Below, piece after piece: positions 1-14,904 of a DNA stretch of 64,000 nucleotides. Where the stretch lies: contig CP137866.1 of NCBI GenBank assembly GCA_034406715.1, positions 744,001 through 808,000 on the forward strand, read 5' to 3'. The position numbers were made by a program, and so were the translations under genes. Under the pieces are notes generated by a model. It did not search any database. It saw only the letters and a program-made list of their open reading frames with translations, and was not told the origin of the DNA. Numbering within the stretch: the first letter of the stretch is position 1; every line of letters begins with the position of its first letter. This stretch comes from Rhodotorula mucilaginosa (lineage: Eukaryota > Basidiomycota > Microbotryomycetes > Sporidiobolales > Sporidiobolaceae).

Positions 1-327
1 TCAGCCGGACAAGCGCCTGAGCTCCGAGCACGGTAAAGCCTCCTTTCCTTGAGTCCTCAAAAAGCGAAGCGCAAGAGTCGCTGACACGAACTGTCCGTGC
101 GGATCAAAAAAGGCTTTGGCGGCGACCGCTCTCGAGCTTCGGAAGCCGGCGCCAAGGGCGGCCACACGCAGCCGGACGAGGTGTACAAGCCTTCGGAGCA
201 CGGCGGCATGACCAAGTCGGGCGAGCCGGACAAGCGCATGAGCTCGGAGCACGGGTTTGGCGGTAACCGCGAGTTTGCCTCCGAGATGGGCAAGCGCGGT
301 GGTGCCAAGACTGGCGACGACGAGTAG
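1..327 (+). CDS. Con-10/KGG-type stress protein, 3' part
   Basis: This is the end of a small glycine-rich hydrophilic protein that enters from the left edge. Exon 1 (1-32) reads ...QPDKRLSSEH and is joined across an 80-nt intron (33-112, GT..AG, CTGAC branch site) to an exon ending at 327. The splice rebuilds SSEHGFGGD, which matches SSEHGFGGN further along the same protein and so confirms the junction. The visible protein consists of imperfect repeats built on GFGG-x-R-x-x-ASE and K-G/R-GG, the pattern of the conidiation-specific protein 10 / bacterial stress-induced KGG family. Such proteins are intrinsically disordered and are induced by desiccation, light or nutrient stress; their exact role is unknown. 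The start lies outside the window. Confidence 0.75.
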
Positions 328-638
328 ACACGCCGCCCGAGTCTCCCCATGTAGATATTTGTCACGAAACAAACGCAGTACCTCATCATATGCGCTACTC
401 CTGAAGCGATGGCGAGACCTGGAAGAGTAGAGGCTCAATGGCCTTTGAGCTTTGAGCTACTTAACCGTCATCTTCGAAGCCGTAGGGTGCCCGCGCGTCT
501 TACGCAACCCCCTCGACCGCTTAACTTGAACACCCTGAGCACAAACTGCTGACACGTGCTTTGCACAGCTTGACGCGTACCGAATCTATACCATCACCAC
601 CAGGCACGCCGACCTTTGCTGATGTTGCTTCCGCTTGT
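328..638. other. Convergent intergenic stretch
   Basis: This is the space between the stop of the Con-10-like gene and the stop of FTR1. It should hold the two 3' untranslated regions; I see no gene or repeat in it. Confidence 0.5.
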
Positions 639-2823
639 TTAGATATGCGAAGCGAATTGCCGGTTCTCCTCGATCGGAGTCTCGACCTCGTCCTTCTTGC
701 TCGGCTCCTCGAGCGAAGGCGTCTTGGTCTCGTAGTCACCGGCCGAGCTCGCCTCGGCGCGTGCGCGACGGGCGGCGCGTCGGTGCCAGGCTGCAGACTT
801 GAGGCCAAAGATGGTCGTCCGACCTTCGCTCCACTTCATGTAGATCAGAGTGGCGATGCAAGCGATCCAGTAGAAGCAGTACTGCAAAGGGTGGGAATGG
901 CATCAGTGTCCAGAACATCGAGTCAGCTCTTCCCCGGCGCGGAGACTCACTGCGAGGACAGATCCGACAGTGGCATTGTCTGGATGATGCGCGCAGTCAG
1001 TTTCCTGGGCACTGTGTGGGCGAGTCAAGAAGAGCAAGACTTACTGGTCCAACCCAGAATACTGTTGAAGATGGACCAGCCCTCACCGGAGAGGTTGTTC
1101 TCCGGGTTGCCTGTGTCACGACTACGCATCAGGCGAGATCTTCCATAAGCCGCTGATCAGAAGGAAGTGCCGCACCATACGTCAAGTGCCAAACGAGGCC
1201 ATCGGTCGGGTCGAAGGATCCAGGACCCGAGCCGGTCTCGGCAACGTCGCCACCGACGCTGTAGGAGTACCTCGGAATGTCAGCATGCTGATCAATCAGT
1301 CCGCACAAGACGATAGCGTGGGGTTCCAAGCCGACGGCGGCGACTCACGCGTGCACGTAACGGTAAGTCTGGAAGAAGAAGACAGCCTTGCTCATGAGGC
1401 CGGCTCCGAGCAGGAACCTGAGGGTTGCACGGAGTCAGAGCGTATCGACGAGCGAAGGAAATAGGAGGACGGATGACATACAGTACATTGGTCGAGACGA
1501 CGAGGAAAATGGAGAGGTTGACGCGCGATCCCGAAAGGTAGATCAAGTCTGGTAACGCGGCGAGACGTGTCAGTATCTACAGGGCTAGCGATACAGACGA
1601 GCGCAACATACAGCCGATGACGAAGCCGACGAGGATACCGCAGATGGCTGCGAGCGGAATCGATTTGGCAGATTGACCGAGCGAGACCTATCCATCGCGC
1701 ATGTTGACATGAGCTCCCCGTCTTGGCAAAACAGCACACGCGCGAGCGAGACACTCACACCACCAACAAAGACGACCGCCTCGAGACCCTCTCGCAGGAC
1801 CGTGATGAACGGCAGCAGGAAGAGAGTCCACTTCGAGTTGCGGGCCTCGCGTTTATCCTTTGACGTGAGTGCGGACGTGTCGACTTTGTTGTCGAACGCG
1901 CCGGCGAGCTTTGCCTTCCACTTGAGCTTTGATCGGTCGATCCGGAGCCTGCGGGATAACCAGCGTCAATCTCTCGAGCTCGGGTCAAGAAGCCGGGGGA
2001 GCTGGGGAACTCACATCGTGACGCCCATGATGAAGATGATGACGCTGAGATCGTAGCGAGCACCGTGAGTATGCCTGCGCTAGCCCGCAGCGAGGACAGC
2101 AACGAGCTCACCATGCGATCAGCGAGAACGTGCCCTCCCAAATCTCCTCCGTCTTGCCCCAAATGTCGTTGAGCGTAGTAAAGAACTGCGCGGAAACCCG
2201 TCAATACGAATCCAGGAACGGCAAAGGGCCCGGCGACAGTACTTACCACGGCGATGAAGCTGAGGCAGTCGAAGACAAGAGCAAGGTGTCAGCAAAGAAC
2301 AAGCTGCGACAGCGACCCAGTCGACGTACGCTGCGCCGATGCACAGAGCGATGAACAAGCCTGTGTGATACAGGACATCGTCAGCGTGGCAGTCCGAAGA
2401 AGACAGGCATTACTTCGCGTCAACTTGCCGACGATGGCTCCTGCCCAAATCTGCATTCGCATCCGTCTGATGATCTTCTTTTTCTCGTCGTCTCCGAGTC
2501 GTTCGACGGCATCCTTCTCTGCGTTGGCTGCCTTGTCGTGCACGAGGCTCTCGACGAGACCGAGCAGGACAGAGACGATGATGGCCGCCTCGATCGTCTC
2601 ACGGAGGGTCTGAGCGGCAGGTCATCGGAAAGGGCGGCAAAGGCGAGTAAATTCTTGTGAGCACCGGGGACTCTGAAGAGAGACACGTTGAAAGAGGAGG
2701 CGCACGATGATAAAGATCGGAACACTGCGAAGGAGCAGGGAAAAGAGCTGTCAGACTTCAGTCCGCTGTGCGCGAGTTGGGTCGGGTACATGCTCTTCGG
2801 ACGCACCTGAAAACGTTGCCCAT
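639..2823 (-). CDS. FTR1: High-affinity iron permease FTR1
   Basis: This is a plasma-membrane iron permease of the FTR1 family, which imports Fe3+ made by a partner multicopper ferroxidase. The ATG is at 2823-2821 and exon 1 is only 17 nt (MGNVF plus two bases). Splicing gives MGNVFSVPIFIITLRETIE, the usual family start with the first R-E-x-x-E iron-binding motif (RETIE). The second motif, VLREGLEAVVFVGG, lies near 1755-1810. Hydrophobic segments alternate through about ten short exons, and the C-terminal exon (YCFYWIACIATLIYMKW) ends in a charged cytosolic tail with the stop at 639-641. One intron (2361-2428) is of the GC-AG type with donor GCAAGT; it joins AGAIVG to LFIALCIGAA. A ferroxidase gene, the usual neighbour in fungi, is not in the window. 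Upstream DNA carries an iron-GATA site (see 3283-3291). Exon borders between those named are approximate. Confidence 0.9.
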
Positions 2824-3635
2824 CTTTGCTAGATACGAGGCTTTTGGTCGGTCTGTAGTCGGATCGTCGGGCTAGAGAAAGCGATCTGTCGAGATCGAGA
2901 TCCAGTTCGCTAATCAGATTAGCCCGGCGTGCAAAAAGAGTCCGAGCCGAAGAGCGGCCCCTCGCGAACGGGCAACGGGACGGGGGAGGAGCGATGGCGG
3001 CACCTGTCACGCCAGAGGGAACGACACTCACTCGGAAAGGGGTCTTGCAGTACAGCGAACTGCTGGCTCGAGGTGTGCCGGGCTCTGCGGGGACTGCTGC
3101 AGCTCGGCGCGAAGGTGAGTGAGGATGGGGCCGACATCGAGAGCGGAGACACGCGTCGAAGCTGGTGGAGCATCGCGGCAAGCGGCAGGACAGACTCACA
3201 CTCCAGAGAAAGCGCCTGCGTATAGACAAGCTCGGATCCAGCGACAGGGAGAGCGAGAGGACCGGGCAGGCGAGATCGCAAGTTATCTGATCAGAAAAAG
3301 GGCGTCGATCGAACACGAGTCTTCCATCTCGGTCCTTCTCCTCGCTGCAAGCTTGGAAGCCAAAATTGGGCACACCACTATGCGAGAGCTTGGCCGCATG
3401 AAAACTCGCTTTGTCAACCCAAAGTAGTCGCAAGCTTAAGAGTTTCGCGCAGGATTCGAGATGGGTAGATGGCGCCACTACTGCAGAAGGACCGCGCGTC
3501 CGACACCGGGAGTCCATCATCTCCGAGCTCAGTGGCGTCGGAAGTAGCCGCTACGAAGCCGCCGACCTGCAACGAACTCGTGAAGAGACAGACTACGTAG
3601 ACCGCCTCGCTGACGTCTCGCGAGAGCAAGGCCGT
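2824..3635. other. FTR1 upstream region
   Basis: This 0.8-kb stretch separates the FTR1 start from the stop of the phosphatase gene, both on the minus strand. It should contain the FTR1 promoter and the phosphatase 3' end. The only sharp motif I found is ATCAGATAA at 3283-3291. Reading frames here are in-frame chance openings without family resemblance. Confidence 0.5.
3283..3291 (-). promoter_or_regulatory. Candidate iron-responsive GATA site
   Basis: The minus strand reads ATCAGATAA, a perfect match to the ATC(A/T)GATAA site bound by fungal siderophore/iron GATA repressors (the SreA/Sre1/Urbs1/Fep1 group). It lies about 460 bp upstream of the FTR1 start in the same orientation. The match is seen directly; regulation by iron is inference from the family. 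Confidence 0.5.
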
Positions 3636-5127
3636 CTACGCACTCCAACCCGGCCCGTTATCATACGAGCCCGACCTCCACGCCTCCCGGAGGCAATCAA
3701 AGACCCACGCGACTTGCTCCGAAGTCTGCGCCATCGTTGTCCGCTGATCCCGCAACCCGTCGATCGTGGCGCCGACGAAATCGCGAGCACGATCTGCCCG
3801 AGTCGCCGCTCCCGCCGAGTTCGGTTCGGACGATTGAAGCAGCTCGTCTGCTGGATAAGGTCCGAGGGGATGTGCTGGTTCACTCCTGGCTTTGGAACAA
3901 GTTGGGGCCGGAAGCTCGCCGCGAGCCTGCAAGGCAAGGACGGGCAACAGGGAGGAGATGGCGATAAAGGTGCCGGTCCGGCCGACGCCAGCGGAACAGT
4001 GCAGCAGAATCGGCGAGTCGGCGGCTTCGCTGCCACGGGCTTCTTGCGCCGTTTGCGCGTTCGTTGCGTGCACGCGATGGATGAACCGAAGCAGATGCGT
4101 TGCTGATTCCGGCACGCCTGCGAACAACGAGAATCCGCTCCCGGTGCATTAGCGGGCGATTGCTCGCCTCGTGTCCTCGACTCCCAGAAATAGAAGCAAA
4201 GGGAACGTACCGTGATCTCGCCAGCCGAGGTATTCCAGGTGCACGATGCGGCGTCCCTCCTGATCGCCGTGGCGACCCACACGCAAGACACTCTCCCGCG
4301 CGCCTTCCCGCTCCTCCTTCTTCTCGAGTCGGATCCACAAAGGTGATGCGGCGCCTTTGCCGGCCGAAGGTGAGACCGTCGCCGTCTTGCCCTCACGATC
4401 AGGGAAGTAAGGGTGGCATTTGGCTCTCCGGCCTTCGACGAGCGGAGTGAGCTGGACGACGAGGTTGATGGGCGGGAGGGGAGTCGGACATGAAGGCGAG
4501 GATGGGGGAGTCAGGAGGAGCGAGAGAAAGTCGTACACGGTCGATGCGATCGGGGCCTGGCGAGCGCGAGCGAGAGAGAACGAAACGGAACGGAGTCAGC
4601 CCCTCGATTTTCAAAGCAACTTGCGCAAAAGCTCTTGGGAGATTCATTACCTGCGCGGCGATCCACCACCTTCGCGGCAAGACTGTGCCGTCGATTCCGA
4701 GTTCAGGTTCGCGCACGAGCGAAGCGTTGACATACGGTGGCGATTCCGAGTCGGCGGGCGAGACGTCGGCGGAAGAGACGTCGTCGGGTAGGACGCGCGT
4801 CCGATCGTAAGCGATGATGTCGCCGTACCTGCGCAACTGGAAGATGAGTAACAACACTTCGTCAGAGAAACTGGTGACGAGGGCGCACCTGTTCTTGTTG
4901 ACATTGCCAGGCAGAGTCCCCACCGCGACCGAGTACCAGCCATTGCTTGCCTGCGAGTGCGAGGAGCTGGCAGCAGCAGCCAAGAGTCGACTCTGCTGCC
5001 CGAGAGTTCGCCGGAGTTGCTCTCGCTCGTAGAGCGTCGTCAAGATCTGCGAGAGGCTGTCGCGAGTCGGCTTGAGGAAAGCGGGCGTCGGAGCGCGCGA
5101 GCCGCTGCTGCTGTTGCTGCGAGACAT
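3636..5127 (-). CDS. Protein tyrosine phosphatase (classical PTP fold)
   Basis: This is a cytosolic tyrosine-specific phosphatase. The ATG is at 5127-5125. The first exon ends NVNKNR and splices to YGDIIAYDRTRV, the PTP 'NRYxDIxPYDxTRV' motif. The catalytic P-loop is HCSAGVGRTGTF (C-x5-R nucleophile loop) in the exon around 3980-4110, and the late Q-loop motif appears as MAQTSEQVAWVFDCL before the stop at 3636. The general-acid loop reads YLGWRDHGVPES across an intron: the aspartate is present but the usual proline of WPD is arginine (4215-4223). About five exons are visible. The N-terminus is short and serine-rich, with no membrane segment or targeting domain seen. Substrates cannot be told from sequence; MAP kinases are common targets of fungal PTPs of this type. 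Confidence 0.85.
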
Positions 5128-5622
5128 GGCTGTCGTCGCGGTCTGGATCACACGGTGGCGAGGCGGTCTCAGCTTCTATACTTGGCGAGGGTTGAGAGGC
5201 GGGAAGCGAAGCTCCACTCACTCATCCTCGGCCGAGACGCGGGTGCTTTCAAAATTCAAGGTCTACAGTACCGTCCCAACTCTTTCCATAGCGGACAGCG
5301 AATCTTCGCAAACCCCTCTCCGTGCGGAGTGCGCTCATAGGTGTAAACTTTTGGCCTCGTGAAGGAATATACAGCGTGCAACGGGCGATTGGGAGTTTTA
5401 CGAAAACGCGCGCGCGAGGCACAGACAGCTTGGGGGTACGGTTCGGAAAGGGGGAAAAAAGAATGCGACGTAGGCACATGAAGTAGGACGAGGAGGAGGG
5501 TGGGGGGCGGGAAAAAGAAGGAAGGAAGAGGGTGCGCGCGTCTTGGGGGGGGGGAGGGGAGAAGACGCGGCAAGGGACGGCAAAGAGCGCACGACAACGT
5601 CAAGACCTCTAAGTTGTTTTCT
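5128..5622. other. Intergenic stretch with purine-rich tract
   Basis: This lies between the phosphatase start and the PP2A stop. On the plus strand around 5490-5560 it is very G/A-rich, including a run of ten or so G (5545-5555), equivalent to a C/T-rich tract on the strand of the phosphatase gene. It probably serves as that gene's promoter and 5' leader. No gene seen. Confidence 0.45.
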
Positions 5623-7297
<1,675 letters not shown>

Positions 7298-7844
7298 GCT
7301 GATCGAGCCGAGCGGGGGTGCGGCGAGGCGAGGTTGAACCGGAGAGGTGCGTCGTCGGCGAGTCGAGTGTTGGCGAGAGGGCGGGGCGAGGCGATACGGG
7401 ACTCGTCTCTGGACGCGAGGCGGGCTGGTCTAGAGGTCAATCGAAGCTGTCTCAAGAGTGCGAGCGTGTGGCAGACTCCGAGTGCGGCTAGAGCAGGTGC
7501 AGCGGCGTCTTCGTTTCGCCCGTCGCCGCCAAAGTCGTCACCCTTGTCTCGATCTCTCTCTTTCGCTCTCTCGCAAGGACGCTCTCTGGCGGGACTCGGA
7601 GCGACGCTTATCAATAAAAGTTGCGCATACAGCCATCGGGACAGACACGCTCGGAGCCAGCCTCGAACATGTCGCAAGTTTCACAGGCATTCGACGTCTT
7701 TCCCGGCCAGACGGTCCAATGGTCCTCTGTAGCTCGGCGTCCAGACAAGAACGCTCCGAAAGGAGATAATGCGAGGGGGAGTTGCAATGAAGGAACGAGT
7801 ATGTTCTCTGTTTTGGGGGAGGCGCACGCCCGAGTGCAAAGCTT
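7298..7844. other. PP2A promoter / ALG9 3' region
   Basis: About 550 bp upstream of the PP2A start and downstream of the ALG9 stop. It has scattered CT-rich runs (7540-7575) typical of leaders here. I see no gene. Confidence 0.45.
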
Positions 7845-10290
7845 CTACAGCAGCAGTTTCGCGCGGCTGTCCTTGTAGAGCCCTTTCCTCCGGAGCAAGC
7901 AGTACTCGCCCCAGTTGTTGCGCTTGTTCCATCCGGGCAAAGGCAGGTTGACCGCCCGCGTCAGGCGCGGAGACGTCTCGGCGTCGAGGAACGGGTGGCA
8001 GAACGCGCGGTCCCAGTGCTCAGAGTCGTTCACGTACCGCGGCTCGAGCGGGGAGTTGCTGCGGGCCGGGAAATCGACGTCGACGAGGTAGTCGCACGTC
8101 GAAATGTCGACCTGTGTACGCGCGTTCCGGCGCCAAGTCAACATCCGAGCAGCAGGCGGTGCAAAGAAAGAAAGGCCGAAACGGGGACGCACGTATCGGT
8201 CTGCTTCTTCGCGGTTGTACATGTTCATGCCACTCGGGACAGTCGCCGTCGCGCGGTCGAACAACCCTTTGCCCTTGCCCGGCGCCTCCCACCCCTTCGG
8301 CAAGATGCCGTCAAACGCGCTCTTGATGAACCGCGGTTCGACCTCGTCCGGCACGAGCCAACTGCTCGGGTACCGGTGCCACTCCTTGCCGATGCAGAGA
8401 CGCAAATCGAGCGGGACGAGCCCGTCGAGGGGCAAAGCGCGATCGCGCTCGAGCGACTTGGCAAACTCGGCATGCGGCAAAGTCGCGTCCACATCGGGTG
8501 CAAGTTCGGGCTGAACCGTCACGGCGAGGCGAGGCAGTTCGTACACTTGCAAGTGGTGGAAGACGTTGAAGGGCGCGTGGTAATGGTTGTGGAGAGCCGA
8601 GATGCGCGCGAACGAGAGCAGGCACGAGAGGACAATCACCGCGCGCGTCGCGTGCGAGAAGACACCCGTGCGAGTGGCCTGTGCGCAAAAGCGACGTCAG
8701 CTGATGCTCGAGGGGAGATTTGCACGAGTGGAGCCTACACGATACGGCGAGCTGGTGACCTTGAGGAAGGCGGCTTCGAACCATCCGCGGGCGAGGTGGA
8801 TCGACACGGCAGCGCACAGGATCAAGTGCGCGTAAGCCGGGTACAAGAACCGCTCTTCCTTGTGCTTCTGCAACGTCAAGACGGCCAGGTAGAGGTGGAA
8901 AGGGACGAGCCGGATCGCGAGGCTGACGGCCGGGTGAGTCTGCATCTGAGCAACGTCGCGCGCGTCGCCGAACCGCTTCGGGTCGACCGCGAGCGTCACC
9001 AGGATCGCCGGAAGCGACAAGAGCGCGAGCGGCAACAGGATGTTGAAGTTGACGAGGCCGTTCAGGAGGTAGAAGTACCACGGCTCGGTCCCGTAGAGTT
9101 CGGGACCGGCTCCGGCGACGGGGAACAGGTTGTACTTGATGATGTTGAGGGGCACGATCGCGAGCTTCTGATATGCCGCCGAGTCGACGAGGACGACCGG
9201 GATCTGCGCGTAGAGGAGAGTTTGGGTTTCAGTCTTGTGCTTGATCGAGAAAGCGTTTGGCGTGAAGAACGCACCGCGACGGTGAGGCCGAGAGCGAGCG
9301 CGATGCCAAAGTTGCGGGCACGGAGCATCGACCAGCGTGCAGTCTGACCCTCGGCGACCTTTTGGCGGGTGCCGCGGACGAACAACTGCTCAAGGACGAG
9401 CGGCACGCCGAGGAGGACCGCGAACGGCCACCCGACGATGCCGGCGACGGCGTAGGCAAAGACGGCGAACGAGATGCGCTTCCACCCGCCGTCGACAGGC
9501 GAGAGACTCGCTGCTGTACCGAGCATGACAAAGTACATGGCGAAGGACGAGGGCAGGAAGGCGGTCGCGGCGCTGTAGAGGCCGGCCGAGAACATCTCGA
9601 GCCAGAGGACGTAGCGGCCGACGTGCGAGCTGATGTGGACGGCACAGGCGCGGTAAAAGACGGCCTCGACGAAGGACGAGAAGGCGCCGAGCATCATGCG
9701 CGTAGCAAAGAAGGAGACGCGCTGCGCAAAGAGGGGTCCCAGTGTCAGCATTTTTCGGCGAAGTCCCTTTGGAAAGAGACTCGCCTTGTCCGAGAGCCCG
9801 AAAGTTTTGAGTGCAACGGCAGGACCCGTGTGAATAAGGAGGTAGAAGTATGAGCGGATGGCGTAGATCGGCGAGTATTCCCACGTCTGGAAGCCCTTTC
9901 CGTTGACGAGGTAATGCAGCGGTTCCCAGTAGTTGTACACTGTTTACTTCGCCGTTCATGGTCAGCAGTGGCGTAGCATTCAACGCAAAGGGAAAACTAC
10001 GGCGCACCTTCGTCGCAGTCGCCAATCGCCGTGTACATGGCGGCGCAGAAGCGGATCAAGATGATGAACCTGAAGGCGACGAGGAGGGAAGGCTGCCACC
10101 GCGCAAAGGCGTAGCGCATGTTCGGATCCTTGATCAACCCCGTTTCGACCGGTCTCAGCGCCCGCACGTTCGGATTCGGGACGAGTTTCGGCGGCGTGCC
10201 ATCTTTCGATGCCGAAGGTGGTTTGCGACTTCGGAAGCGGATCTGCTGGTCCAGCGGGACGTTGAGCCCAGAGCTCGGCACGGATGCCAT
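7845..10290 (-). CDS. ALG9: Dolichol-P-Man alpha-1,2-mannosyltransferase ALG9
   Basis: This is an ER multipass mannosyltransferase of family GT22 that adds alpha-1,2-linked mannoses to the lumenal lipid-linked oligosaccharide during N-glycan assembly. The start MASVPSSGLNVPLDQQ (10290) leads into FCAAMYTAIGDCDE, then a short intron and YNYWEPLHYLVNG and FQTWEYSPIYAIRSY, the acidic D-E and WEPLH motifs of GT22. The HKEERFLYP motif in the exon near 8860 is the other family hallmark. Several hydrophobic segments follow in order. The C-terminus is hydrophilic (NNWGEYCLL...AKLLL) with the stop at 7845-7847. At least five exons. ALG12 and the GPI mannosyltransferases share the fold, but WEPLHY and FQTWEYSP fit ALG9 best. 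Confidence 0.88.
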
Positions 10291-10707
10291 CGTTTGCGGG
10301 CTTGTGTTGGATCCGCAAGCAGTTTCGCGTTCGGGAGAGGTTCAAACAAGCAGGCGGGGCGATGAAGGCAAGTTTTCGCTCCGTCTTCGGCAGACGGGTG
10401 CGACTTTTTTCCTTTGTCGTTACGGAATATCCTGACGGAAGGAACGACGATCCGTAATGTCGTCACGGAGGCGGCAGATGCTCTCGAAAAAATGGCGACC
10501 TTTCCGACAGCTGAGTCTGAAAACCTCTCGACGTCCAATCTTTCTCCCATCGTTCCTTTGCGGCAGGCATCTCGTGGATTCGTTCTGTTGGATTGTCTGT
10601 CCGTCCGAGTTCGCTGACAGGGACCGTCCCTGGAGGAGGAAGGGTACAAAGGACGGAGATGACAGCGCACGAGAAGCAAAGCTTGAATGGGAGGGTCCAG
10701 AAAAACA
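10291..10707. other. ALG9 upstream region
   Basis: About 0.4 kb between the ALG9 start and the decayed enolase copy. It presumably holds the ALG9 promoter. No gene or motif that I can support. Confidence 0.4.
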
Positions 10708-11425
10708 GGGCGCAGCAGACCTGCTGGCCGCCGGACTGCTTGATCTCGTCCGCGATGCAACTGAGGGTATTGTGCTGACGCAAAGTAATCGAGCACGTCA
10801 ACTCCGAGCAGGAAAGGTGGACGACGAGGACGAGAAGTACCTCACGCTCCGAACGGCAGGGAGCGCCGGTCTTGATCTGACCGTTGCCGAGGCCGACGAC
10901 ACGGTCGACGATGGTCGTGCTACTCACATGAACCGTCAGTACAGTTGCGGCAGACAGACTCCGAAGCGGGGGAACCGCGAAACTTACCCCTCCGTCTCTC
11001 CCGACCTCTGCGAAAGCAAAAAAGGACACCTCGCGCATCGTCAGCTTCGGGTTCATTTTCCGTACGCGCATAATAAATATGACTGCACGTGTGACACCAT
11101 CACTCCCAACCATCCTGCCGAGCCAGCTGGGTTCTGCGGGCGATAAAAGTGCGGTCAGTGGCGTTGCTGGGAACGAGGAGGGACGACCGGCAGCGAAACT
11201 CACGCCTTGATCAACTCGGTGATGCTGCCGATCTGGTTGATCTGTTCGATGCAAGTGTAGAGCGTGTCAGATGGCCCGCTCAAGAAGACGATAGCCAGCG
11301 AGGCGGCGAGAAGGGGTCTCGTGGGCGGATCGCACCTTGAGGACGAGACCGTTGCAGGCCTTTTCCTCAATCGCCGTCTGGATTAGCGGCGGGTTTGAGA
11401 TAGTCAGGTGGTCCGCAGGCGGTTC
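10708..11425 (-). pseudogene. Partial tandem copy of enolase 3' half
   Basis: This stretch is a diverged copy of the 3' half of the adjacent enolase gene (11818-12525), introns included, about 1.1 kb away and in the same orientation. Matching blocks include the exon VDRVVGLGNGQIKTGAPCRS (gene: ADLVVALGTGQIKTGAPCRS), the exon DEIKQSGG, the ITELIKA-type exon, and the intron blocks between them; by eye the central 250 bp (11149-11400 versus 12255-12505) are roughly 90% identical. The copy lacks all 5' exons. It carries a one-base deletion in the exon equivalent to QQDGWGVMVSH, and its C-terminal region past DEIKQSGG no longer resembles enolase. It is therefore a truncated, broken duplicate of a host gene. 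Whether it is transcribed, for example by read-through from enolase, cannot be seen. Confidence 0.85.
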
Positions 11426-11752
11426 ATGCGCATCGAAGCGCTCTCTATAGCGTATGAAGCAAATTCTCGTATCCTTTCTCGCGTCTCCAAGGCGCCTCGG
11501 GGGAAAAGCCATTCCGCACCCTGATGCTCTGCGGCGGCGCGAGACCATTTGTACGCATTGCCACGCAAGAGGTCGCCATAGAAGTGGTCTTGCAGTGCCA
11601 GCGACGCATTTGATTAGAGCAGTGGTCGTTCGACCTTGAGAAGGCGAACTCAAAAAAGATGTTGTGAACCGGTCAAAGATGTCAAGAAAGCACCGGCGTT
11701 GCACACAGCCTTGGGGAACAGAAGAGTACCACTGTAGAGACTACTTCTGCAT
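11426..11752. other. Enolase downstream spacer
   Basis: About 330 bp between the break of the duplicated copy and the true enolase stop; it should include the enolase 3' untranslated region. Homology to the gene stops near 11425. No gene. Confidence 0.45.
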
Positions 11753-14090
<2,338 letters not shown>

Positions 14091-14904
14091 TCTGTACGAT
14101 CGGCAAGCGCCCCAGCGAAGCGTGAAGCGAGATCCGGCGACATCGCGGATGAGGTCGGAAGATGTTGGGACCGAAGCGACGGTTCCGACGGTACAGGGCA
14201 GAGGCGGGCGAGAGGGGGCAGAAGCTCGTCAGTGGATGATCATGGCGGATCGATACAGTAGATCAGCGCACGTAGACTGTGGAACCTGCTGTGAGGGTGA
14301 GAGAGAGAGAAGCCAACCTCCGACTCGACCCCGGACTCGCTCGACTTTATCGACAAGGCGCCCGCATTCCTTTCTTCCACGTTCTTTTGCCTTTCCTGCT
14401 GCAGCGATGGCACCACCAATCCAGCACAGGGCAGATGGAATTGGGCTCAGCTCGCTATAGCGTCTCCTCGCCGACTCCTTGCTCCGGCCTTTGCATCAGT
14501 TTCCGCGGCTCCGGCTTCTTCCCAAGCCATCGCCATTGCTACTCGAAAGCGAGTCAAGTCATCCGAGTCAACACCGCCAATGCGGCCTTGACTGCTGCTC
14601 GCGCCGAGCGTGTCCTATGGGCCACGGATTGCCGCTTCTTGCTGCGCCGCAAAACCTTTTCTTGAGGCTCACGACAACGTTCCCTGCATGACGCCGGAGC
14701 GTGCGCTCGTAGTCGGCGCTTCTTTCAGACGACGAGGCCAGCCTTGGGTAACGGTTGCTGGAGACGCGAGCACCTACTCGTCATCGCGCTGCCGACCGGT
14801 CACGGCCTCAGTACCGCGACGGTGCTCTTCTCGAGCGGAGAACCTCTGCTTCCTCCGACATCGCAACGCTCTTGTCTTCAGTCTTGCACGCCGACCTGCC
14901 CCCC
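14091..14904. other. Divergent enolase / F-box promoter region
   Basis: About 0.8 kb between the enolase ATG (minus) and the likely F-box protein start (plus). It has a short AG/CT tract near 14291-14320 and CT-rich stretches, as expected for a strong glycolytic promoter, but I can name no site. An upstream in-frame opening of the F-box gene reaches back to 14755. Confidence 0.4.

Noticed and set aside
2420-3520. 366-codon minus-strand frame over the FTR1 5' exons and promoter
   Set aside because: It runs through FTR1 introns in another frame and has an Arg/Ser-rich chance composition; the FTR1 exon model explains the region.
5545-5555. G-rich runs at 5545, 6310 and 61400 as G-quadruplexes
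   Set aside because: They are single homopolymer runs, not four spaced G tracts; at most simple-sequence length noise.
7995-9347. 450-codon open frame on the plus strand across ALG9
   Set aside because: It lies antisense to exons with clear GT22 motifs; long antisense frames are expected from the strong GC-ending codon bias here, and it shows no family resemblance.
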